DNA of 25,971 nt, taken from the NCBI GenBank assembly GCA_964564695.1, contig CAZMCC010000055.1, positions 1 to 25,971 on the forward strand, in the 5' to 3' direction. The position numbers were made by a program, and so were the translations under genes. The notes beneath the pieces are model-generated. The model was not told the DNA's origin. It saw only the letters and a list, made by a program, of their open reading frames with translations, and searched no databases. Shown here piece by piece: positions 7,967 through 13,961 of the stretch (position 1 is the first letter of the stretch; each line of letters starts with the position of its first letter). This DNA comes from CAZMCC01 sp964564695. GTDB taxonomy: Bacteria; Planctomycetota; Phycisphaerae; Phycisphaerales; UBA1924.

Positions 7967-8844
7967 CGCTGGCCCTCCATTCCCTGCTCGCCCAGGATCC
8001 GCAGCACCACTTCGCTCACGCGGTCCAGCCGCACGAGCGGGCGAACCGTCACGAACCGGCGCTGGTTGTCACGCACGTCGACGTGCACGACCTCACCCAC
8101 CACGAGCCCCTGCGCGTGGCGCGGCCAGGTGTCATCTTTCAGTCGCACCGTCATCCCCGGCTTGATCTCCGGTGGCGCCGGCGTGCCCGCGGGGAACTCC
8201 ACGTCGCCGCTCAGCGTCCCGTCGCCCAAGGGACGCAGCAGGCACAAGAGCGTGTTGTCGGGCTCGGCGATGACGATGCTCGCCTGGATCGCCGGGCTCG
8301 AGCGGTCAGTGATCGGAATCACGTCGCACGACCGGCTCGACGCATCAACCACGCGCCCCAGCAGCTGCACGCCGTTCACCACCGCGATCGTCGATCCTGG
8401 CACGACGCCCGACGACTTCCCGGCCTTGATGGTGAGCAGCGTGCTCGAGAGGTTCGCGCCCAGACCGATGACCGACGCGGGCAACTGCTTCACCGGCAGG
8501 TCGGGGGCGACGTTGAGGCCGCGCTGCAGGTCGGTGATGAGCCGCTTGAGCCTGTCGACCTCGCCCTGACTCTGGTGAAAGAGCGCCTTGTACGCATCGA
8601 GCTCGGCCCGCAACTGCGCGACCACCGGGTCGCTCGGGTCGACGGTCGGAGTGGGGGGCCTCAGCACGCTGACGACTAGCCCGAACGGCCACTGGGCCGG
8701 GGCCGCCAGGAGCCGCGACAGATCCGTGAACGCCCCCAGCCACTGCGTCCAGCGCGAGGGCGAGATCGCCAGCAGCGAGACCGCCACGAGCGCAAGCACC
8801 ATGCCGCGTTTCGGATTGTGGCGTTGTCGCGGAGGGCGTGCCAT
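7963..8844 (-). CDS. mreC: Rod-shape determining protein MreC
   Basis: MreC spans the inner membrane and links cytoplasmic MreB to periplasmic wall synthases. The 293-residue protein has a basic start (ARPPRQRHNPKRG), one helix at about 14-28, a coiled coil at about 72-108 (AQLRAELDAYKALFHQSQGE), and the two beta-barrel halves of the MreC core. The barrels show GLGANLSSTLLTIKAGKSSG, VVPGSTIAVVNGVQLLGRVV and DDTWPRHAQGLVVGEVV, which are typical. Like mreD it is on the minus strand. It is separated from mreB by 85 bases that contain a hairpin. Confidence 0.92.
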   Translation of the reverse strand: MARPPRQRHNPKRGMVLALVAVSLLAISPSRWTQWLGAFTDLSRLLAAPAQWPFGLVVSVLRPPTPTVDPSDPVVAQLRAELDAYKALFHQSQGEVDRLKRLITDLQRGLNVAPDLPVKQLPASVIGLGANLSSTLLTIKAGKSSGVVPGSTIAVVNGVQLLGRVVDASSRSCDVIPITDRSSPAIQASIVIAEPDNTLLCLLRPLGDGTLSGDVEFPAGTPAPPEIKPGMTVRLKDDTWPRHAQGLVVGEVVHVDVRDNQRRFVTVRPLVRLDRVSEVVLRILGEQGMEGQR

Positions 8845-8882
8845 GCAGGCTCAGCCTATCAGAACTTCCCCCCCGGGGGTGG

Positions 8883-8912
8883 CATGTTCAAGCCGCTCTG
8901 GGCTTGAACATG
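8883..8912. terminator. Hairpin with GCTCTG loop between mreB and mreC
   Basis: CATGTTCAAGCC and GGCTTGAACATG are perfect 12-bp arms around GCTCTG. The context GGTGGCA on the left and TGTCC on the right resembles two other hairpins here (10220-10238 and 16562-16589). It lies 17 bases after the mreB stop and could lower transcription into mreCD. No T-run follows. Confidence 0.6.
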
Positions 8913-8929
8913 TCCGGAGATCCCACCAC

Positions 8930-9979
8930 TCACATGTCCATGTCGGTCTCGAGCGTCGCCTTCCACTCCTCGATGTTCTCGAGGTAGATGGCCGTCCCGC
9001 GGGCCACGCACGTGAGCGGGTCGTCCGCGATCTTGACGTCCAGGCCCGTGGCGTTCTGGATGACGGTGTTCATGCCCCGCAAGAGCGCCCCGCCCCCGGC
9101 CAGCGTGATGCCGTTCTCCACGAGGTCCGCCGCCAGTTCCGGCTCGGCCCGCTCAAGCGTCCGCGTCACGGCGTCGATCACCGAGCTGACCGGCTCCTGC
9201 AGCGCCTCGCGGATCTCCTCGCTCGTGATCACGGTCTTCCGCGGCAGCCCGCTGATCATGTCGCGCCCGCGGACGTCCATCGAGGTCTCGTCGCCGGCCG
9301 GGGCTGCCGAGCCGATCTCGATCTTGATCCGCTCGGCCGTCTGCTCGCCGATCATCAGGTTGTACGTCTTCTTCATGTGGTTGATGATGGCTTCGTCGAA
9401 GTCATCGCCCGCCACGCGGACGCTCTCACTGGTGGCAATACCGCCCAGCGAGAGGATCGCCACTTCCGTCGTGCCGCCGCCGATGTCGACGATGCAGCTC
9501 GCGGTGGGCTCGGAGAAGGGCAGCCCCGCGCCGATCGCGGCCGCCACCGGCTCCTCGATGAGATACGTCTTTCGCGCACCCGCCCGCTCCGCCGAGTCGA
9601 ACACGGCCCGCTTCTCCACCTCGGTGATGCCCGAGGGGATGCTGATGACCACGCGCGGCCCGACGAACCGCGAGTTCCCGTTCACCTTGCGGATGAAGTA
9701 GGCGAGCATCGCCTCCGTAATCTCGAAGTCGCTGATCACGCCGTCCTTCAAAGGACGGATCGCCGTGATGTTGCCCGGCGTCTTGCCGAGCATCTCCTTG
9801 GCCATCCACCCGACGGCCTGCCCGTCCTTAAGGACTTTGTTCGTGCCCTTCCACACGGCCACCACGCTCGGCTCGTTCAGAACGATGCCCTGCCCGCGCA
9901 CCGCAACAAGCGTGTTGCAGGTGCCCAGGTCGATGCCCATGTCAACGGACAGGAATCCAAGGAATCGGTCGAGGAACAC
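8930..9979 (-). CDS. mreB: Rod-shape determining actin homologue MreB
   Basis: MreB is a bacterial actin that polymerises under the membrane and positions elongation enzymes. With a GTG start at 9979 the product has 349 residues, a normal length, and begins MFLDRFLGFLSVDMGIDLGT, matching the amphipathic membrane helix followed by phosphate-1 loop of the family. The phosphate-2 loop is VDIGGGTTEVA (about 168-178), and the adenosine loop is GGGALLRG. An ATG at 9940 would drop the membrane helix, and the frame is also open far upstream without MreB-like content; neither start is favoured. The protein ends in a short acidic tail (ETDMDM). It heads the mreB-mreC-mreD block. Confidence 0.95.
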   Translation of the reverse strand: MFLDRFLGFLSVDMGIDLGTCNTLVAVRGQGIVLNEPSVVAVWKGTNKVLKDGQAVGWMAKEMLGKTPGNITAIRPLKDGVISDFEITEAMLAYFIRKVNGNSRFVGPRVVISIPSGITEVEKRAVFDSAERAGARKTYLIEEPVAAAIGAGLPFSEPTASCIVDIGGGTTEVAILSLGGIATSESVRVAGDDFDEAIINHMKKTYNLMIGEQTAERIKIEIGSAAPAGDETSMDVRGRDMISGLPRKTVITSEEIREALQEPVSSVIDAVTRTLERAEPELAADLVENGITLAGGGALLRGMNTVIQNATGLDVKIADDPLTCVARGTAIYLENIEEWKATLETDMDM

Positions 9980-10052
9980 GGGGCAGGGAGCTCCGCTGAA
10001 GGAGGGGACATGCGTTCGACGGCATCCGTGCCGCCGGGGAGGGGGACTGCAC

Positions 10053-10058
10053 ATTATC
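10053..10058 (-). promoter_or_regulatory. Candidate -10 box for mreB
   Basis: Read on the minus strand the bases are GATAAT, with TG four bases ahead as in an extended -10. It lies about 75 bases before the mreB GTG. No good -35 was found, so this is a guess. Confidence 0.25.
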
Positions 10059-10156
10059 GGCACCAACCCCCGTCCGACCAGCAAACTGCGCACTTTGCAC
10101 CCACACGGACGGGGGGAGGGATTTCGAGTTCCGGACGACCTCCTCCCAACAACACA

Positions 10157-10191
10157 GCCGCCGGCGACCCGAAATTCGAGTCGCCGGCGGC
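10157..10191. terminator. Strong hairpin downstream of coiled-coil gene
   Basis: GCCGCCGGCGAC and GTCGCCGGCGGC are perfect 12-bp arms around an 11-base loop. On the minus strand the stem is followed by TGTGTTGTTG, a mild T-rich tail. It fits the terminator of the coiled-coil gene ending at 10249 and would insulate mreB. Confidence 0.6.
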
Positions 10192-10219
10192 CTGGGAATG
10201 GTTCCTTCGGCTGGAGTGG

Positions 10220-10238
10220 CACAGGCGTCCCGCCTGTG
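10220..10238. repeat. GTGGCA-flanked hairpin
   Basis: CACAGGCG and CGCCTGTG are perfect 8-bp arms around TCC. The flanks AGTGGCA and TGTCC match those of the hairpin at 8883-8912. It begins 10 bases after the stop of the coiled-coil gene and may add to termination. Confidence 0.6.
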
Positions 10239-10248
10239 TCCCGACCTG

Positions 10249-11205
10249 TTACCGCGCCGCCATCGGGCCCGTCTTGTCGTCGGCCTCGGTGTGGGGGTTC
10301 GGGCTGTCCGGGCGGATCTCGATCACGCGCTTCGTCGGCTTGATCGGGGCCGCGGGGAGCTTCTCGGCCTTGGCCTGGTCGACCATGCGGGCCGCTTCCT
10401 GCTCGTAGTTGCTCACGGCCTGGTTCTGGGCCAGCGACGTCAGCTGGGCTTCCTGCTGGGCGAGGCGGGCCGCGACGGACTGCTGGAACTGGCCCAGCGA
10501 CGCCGCCCGGTAGCTGCCCTGCTCGTCGAGCGTGCGCTGGCGGGACTTCATGACCTCGATCATCCGCTCGTTGCGGGCGACCGCGTCGACCTGGCGGTCC
10601 AGGTCCCACAGCTGGGCCCGGAACTGCGTCTGCTCGCTCTTGAGCTTGCTGAGCAGGTCGTCGAACCGCGTCTCCTGCTGGCCGAGATACGCGAGGTGCT
10701 TCTCGAGGTCCGCGGCCTTCGCGGCGTTCGCCGCCTTGGTCGCCAGGATCTGCTCGCACTTGCTCTCTGCCGCCTCGGGGCTCAGCCGCTGGTTGTCGAC
10801 GACGAGGACATACTCGCGGTCGTCGGTGGTCGAGGCGAGGCGGATCCGCTCGCCGTCGAGCCGCTCGAGCGCCATGCTGAGCTGCTCGTGGTCGCGGGTC
10901 GTCAGATCGACGACGCCCTCGGCGATCCGCAGCTCGCGGGTGAGCTGGGCCTGCTGCGTCTGCAGCTGGGCCAGGTCACCCTCGACCTGCTCGATCCGCC
11001 GGGGGTACGTCTCTTCAAGCTGGCGGAGCTTGGAGCGAAGGGCGACAGGGTCGGTGATGTTCGAGTCGATGACGCCGTTGACCGTGTCGCAGCCTTGCAT
11101 GATGAGGGCATGGACACGACTCGGCCCCGCGACCAGGACCAGGGCGCCGGTCGCCAGACCGCCGATGACGCCGAAACGAACGATTGTTTTGCAGATGCCG
11201 GCCAT
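10249..11205 (-). CDS. Membrane-anchored coiled-coil protein
   Basis: A 318-residue protein of unknown function. One N-terminal hydrophobic helix (about 10-27, GVIGGLATGALVLVAGPS) acts as an anchor or uncleaved signal. Most of the rest is heptad-like: about 52-100 (KLRQLEETYPRRIEQVEGDL) and about 165-270 (LEKHLAYLGQQETRFDDLLS, later RARLAQQEAQLTSL-type). The C-terminus is Pro/Lys-rich and disordered. The ATG at 11205 is chosen because GGAGAA lies 8 bases before it and the helix follows at once; an earlier in-frame start at 11325 adds 40 low-quality residues. The gene stands upstream of mreBCD on the same strand but is separated from it by two hairpins, so any role in cell shape is only a positional guess. 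Confidence 0.8.
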   Translation of the reverse strand: MAGICKTIVRFGVIGGLATGALVLVAGPSRVHALIMQGCDTVNGVIDSNITDPVALRSKLRQLEETYPRRIEQVEGDLAQLQTQQAQLTRELRIAEGVVDLTTRDHEQLSMALERLDGERIRLASTTDDREYVLVVDNQRLSPEAAESKCEQILATKAANAAKAADLEKHLAYLGQQETRFDDLLSKLKSEQTQFRAQLWDLDRQVDAVARNERMIEVMKSRQRTLDEQGSYRAASLGQFQQSVAARLAQQEAQLTSLAQNQAVSNYEQEAARMVDQAKAEKLPAAPIKPTKRVIEIRPDSPNPHTEADDKTGPMAAR

Positions 11206-11579
11206 GGGACGCTTCTCCAACGGAGGGCGGCCAGCCCTGATTTCCGTGGGCGGCCGCGAGTGCGGTGAGGGGCCCGCTGCGAACCAACGCGGGGTCCCAC
11301 ATCGCTGATTGGGGAATCCGCCCACCGGATTTCAGTCCACGCCTTTCCGCGGCCGCTTCCGTCACGTACGGCGTTGATTAGCGCCCTGAATCGCCGCCCA
11401 TATGACCGGCACAACTCTGTGCCGGCGCGGCAGTCCGGGAACAGATATTTGCGCCATCATTTCTTATTTAGAATTCTTGAATGAGTTCCACGGCGTTTTC
11501 CCGGGCGTGACAACTTTGGTAGCGTTCAGGATGCGTTCTCTTCTTATGTCGCGTTCTTATGATTTACAGGAGTACGTAC
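11206..11579. other. 374-bp divergent intergenic region with AT-rich half
   Basis: No gene is supported here. A hairpin at 11406-11425 has perfect 8-bp arms (CCGGCACA/TGTGCCGG) around ACTC. From about 11440 to 11575 the base composition falls well below the surroundings (for example TTTCTTATTTAGAATTCTTG at 11460-11479), and an AGGAG at 11568-11572 serves the next gene. The region must hold the promoters of both divergent neighbours. Confidence 0.6.
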
Positions 11580-12236
11580 ATGCGTATGTGGAAACTTCCC
11601 GCCCTTCTGATTCTCGGCGCAGTCACGTGTCTGCCGGCGTGTTCCGGCAGCGGCTCGGCGACCGGCGGCGTCCGCGGTCCGGGCTGCGAGGCGTTCGTGC
11701 ACGTCGAGTGGGGCGAGCCCCAGCCGACCCTGCCGCCCGGCTCGACCCCCCAGCCTCCCCGCACGTTCCGCGGTACGCCCTTGGAGCGCTTCCGCGCACC
11801 CGACGGCAGCGAGTGGTTCCGCACTCCCGGCGATGAAGAGTACTACCCGATCAAGGACCTGCGCCCGATCGGCCCGGGCGGGGAAACCCTTCCGGACCTG
11901 CCCCCGGGCTGCACGGCCCCGGCCGGCACGACCCCCACGTTCACGGTGACCTACAACTTCGACACCACGACCGACTACGCCTGGATCACCCTCCCGGCCA
12001 CGTATCCCCACCCCTACGCGGACGCGACGAAGTACAATGTCGTCACGAGCATCATGGGCGGCGGCTTCCGCATCGAGGGATCGGTCAACGAAGTCGCCCG
12101 GTTCGCCATGGGGTCGAACATTCAGTTCATCAACGGCAGCGGCCTGTCCCGCGTCGAGTTCGTCGCCGAGTCGCAGATGGCAGTGATCACCGACGCCCTG
12201 GGCACAAACCATCTCCGGTTCATCTGGAAGCCCTGA
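11580..12236 (+). CDS. Small lipoprotein of unknown function
   Basis: A 218-residue exported lipoprotein. The start is clear: AGGAG lies 7 bases before the ATG. The signal peptide KLPALLILGAVTCLPAC ends in a good lipobox, LPAC, with C21. The mature N-terminal half is Pro/Gly-rich and irregular (PTLPPGSTPQPPRTFRG); the second half looks like beta strands (TFTVTYNFDTTTDYAWITLP, then GGGFRIEGSVNEVARFAMG and FINGSGLSRVEFVAES). I do not recognise a family. The next gene, also a lipoprotein, starts 17 bases after the stop, so the pair is probably one transcript. Confidence 0.75.
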   Translation: MRMWKLPALLILGAVTCLPACSGSGSATGGVRGPGCEAFVHVEWGEPQPTLPPGSTPQPPRTFRGTPLERFRAPDGSEWFRTPGDEEYYPIKDLRPIGPGGETLPDLPPGCTAPAGTTPTFTVTYNFDTTTDYAWITLPATYPHPYADATKYNVVTSIMGGGFRIEGSVNEVARFAMGSNIQFINGSGLSRVEFVAESQMAVITDALGTNHLRFIWKP

Positions 12237-12253
12237 TCGCAATATGATAACAC

Positions 12254-12994
12254 ATGAACTTCTTGGTTCGGAAAGCACCGTTCGCACTGCTCTGCGCTGC
12301 TTTGTGCGGCTGCTCCGCGCCGAGTCGTCCCAACCTTCGCCCGGGGTTGGGGGCGGAAGCCCCCCCCGCGGCATTTCCGCAAGTCGCCGTCGGCCTTGTC
12401 TTCGTCGATCGAATCAACTCCGCCACCGGCACCGCCGGCGCGGGCGTGCACCTCGGTGGTCGACGCATCCTGCTCACCCGCCACCAAGTGCACCGAGCTC
12501 CGGGCACCGTGGTTGTAAACGGAATTCCCTGCGATTACACGCTTTGGGCACAGTCCGGCGACCCCAACCGCACCGGCGATTGGGCGATCATCGAGCTTGT
12601 TCTGGGCAACGCTCAACTGCCCGAACCCCCAGTTTCGGAAGGTTTTCCGCACCCGGGCGACGCGGTCTACGCGATCCTGCCGCCGGCGCCGACTTCACCG
12701 GAAAGGCCGGACGTGCTCTCGGGGCGCGTTGTTTCTCCGCCGAATTGGGTGCCGGTATTGGACATTGGTCAAGCAATCGTCTTTGAATCTCAGTCCCCCA
12801 TCCAGCCCGGGATGTCCGGCGCGCCGCTCGTAACGCTCTCGCCCGACGGCGGCGTTCGATTGGTTGGGATTCTGACCGGACCTGTTGAGCGTCTGGACGC
12901 GCAGGGGCGGGTTACTCAGTGGCTGAACGTTGCCGTCCCCACCGCCAGTGCAACGCAAGCGGTGCAGCGGGCCAAGCCGTCCGGTGTCCGATAA
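12254..12994 (+). CDS. Trypsin-like (S1/HtrA-type) lipoprotein
   Basis: A 246-residue lipoprotein (lipobox LCGC, C20) with a pattern resembling a trypsin-fold protease. Candidate catalytic residues appear in the right order: His in LLTRHQVH (H77 or H80, where trypsins have TAAH), Asp in GDWAIIEL (D109), and Ser in QPGMSGAPLV (S188, compare GNSGSPL). The segment before the His, GAGVHLGGRRIL, mirrors GSGVII-type strands. The His spacing is not standard, so it may be an inactive relative. There is no PDZ domain. Codon use is less GC-biased at third positions than in neighbours, which hints at a different origin. No ribosome binding site is obvious; translation may depend on the preceding gene. 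The fold assignment is inference from motifs. Confidence 0.65.
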   Translation: MNFLVRKAPFALLCAALCGCSAPSRPNLRPGLGAEAPPAAFPQVAVGLVFVDRINSATGTAGAGVHLGGRRILLTRHQVHRAPGTVVVNGIPCDYTLWAQSGDPNRTGDWAIIELVLGNAQLPEPPVSEGFPHPGDAVYAILPPAPTSPERPDVLSGRVVSPPNWVPVLDIGQAIVFESQSPIQPGMSGAPLVTLSPDGGVRLVGILTGPVERLDAQGRVTQWLNVAVPTASATQAVQRAKPSGVR

Positions 12995-13128
12995 CGGGTG
13001 TCGACCCACAGCCAAATCTCTGGCGTGGTTCTTCCGGCGCACCACAGCACCTGATGACGTAAAGTTCCCAACAACCGGGGGTTCGGCGGTGGGCGCCCAT
13101 CTCGCCGCATTCATCACGTGGCTCAGTC

Positions 13129-13905
13129 ATGCTCAACTCGCTCACCACCAGCTTCATCTCCCGACTCCGCGGCAACGACCAGGCCGCGTGGTTCGAGCTT
13201 TGGGAGACCTTCGGACCCGTGCTGCGGGCCCAGCTCAGCAAGTGGGGCAAGGGCCGGATCGGGCCTGAAACCGTGCAGGATCTGTCGCAGGAAACCCTCG
13301 CGGCCCTCTCCGACTCGATCGAGCGCTACGACCCCGGGCGCGGGGCCCGCTTCAGCACGTGGCTCCTGGCGATCGCCAAGCACGTCCTGGGGGACGAGCT
13401 CGACCGGCGCGGGGCCCAGAAACGCGGGGGCGGGTCCTCCAAGGCCGTCGAATTCGACGAAAACTGGATGAAGAGCGCCAGCGGCGCCACCGCGGACGCC
13501 GAGTACGAAGCCGCCGTGTTCCGGGCCAAGGTCGAGGCCGCCATCCGTCTTGTGGAAAAACACGCCGATTCCATCGACTTTGCGATTTATCGCATGCGGG
13601 TCCTCGACGGCACACCCGGCAAGGACGTCGCCGCCCACATGGGCATGAGCGAGCCCACGATTTCCCGGCGTTTGGCCAAGGTCCGCGACATGCTCCGCGT
13701 CCGGCTGGGCGAAGTCATCAGCATTTACAGCTTCACCCAGGACGAACTCGGGGAGGCCGAACGAAACGGCCTGGCCCTCGCTCCGAACAAGGCCGACGAC
13801 GCGATGTTCGACGAGGCCGTCGCGGAGATATTCCACCGTCACGTTCGCCTGCGGGACCAGCATCTGGCCGCTGCCCGGGGCCGACACGGCGGTAGAACAG
13901 ACTGA
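13129..13905 (+). CDS. ECF-like RNA polymerase sigma factor with C-terminal extension
   Basis: A 258-residue sigma factor of the planctomycete ECF type. Region 2 covers about 10-95 (AAWFELWETFGP, DLSQETLAALSDSIERYDPG, FSTWLLAIAKHVLGDEL), the part that binds the -10 element. Region 4 is about 140-192, with a helix-turn-helix at GTPGKDVAAHMGMSEPTISR. A tail of about 60 residues (about 200-258) after region 4 is not found in classical ECF factors of about 190 residues and might bind a regulator. It lies 56 bases before a membrane Ser/Thr kinase on the same strand; ECF factors beside such kinases are a known planctomycete arrangement in which phosphorylation is thought to control the sigma factor. 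No anti-sigma gene is nearby. Confidence 0.88.
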   Translation: MLNSLTTSFISRLRGNDQAAWFELWETFGPVLRAQLSKWGKGRIGPETVQDLSQETLAALSDSIERYDPGRGARFSTWLLAIAKHVLGDELDRRGAQKRGGGSSKAVEFDENWMKSASGATADAEYEAAVFRAKVEAAIRLVEKHADSIDFAIYRMRVLDGTPGKDVAAHMGMSEPTISRRLAKVRDMLRVRLGEVISIYSFTQDELGEAERNGLALAPNKADDAMFDEAVAEIFHRHVRLRDQHLAAARGRHGGRTD

Positions 13906-13961
13906 CCGGGCGAAGTTCTCGACTCCGCCCCGTTCGTCCCGGCCTCTGGAAGGGCAGTCTC

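Noticed and set aside
9980..10759. In-frame upstream extension of mreB (to 609 codons)
   Set aside because: Crosses two perfect hairpins and the coiled-coil gene on the same strand in another frame; MreB-like sequence starts only at 9979.
12122..12652. Minus-strand frame opposite the trypsin-like lipoprotein
   Set aside because: Overlaps two plus-strand lipoproteins with good signal peptides; no recognisable motif and no binding site.
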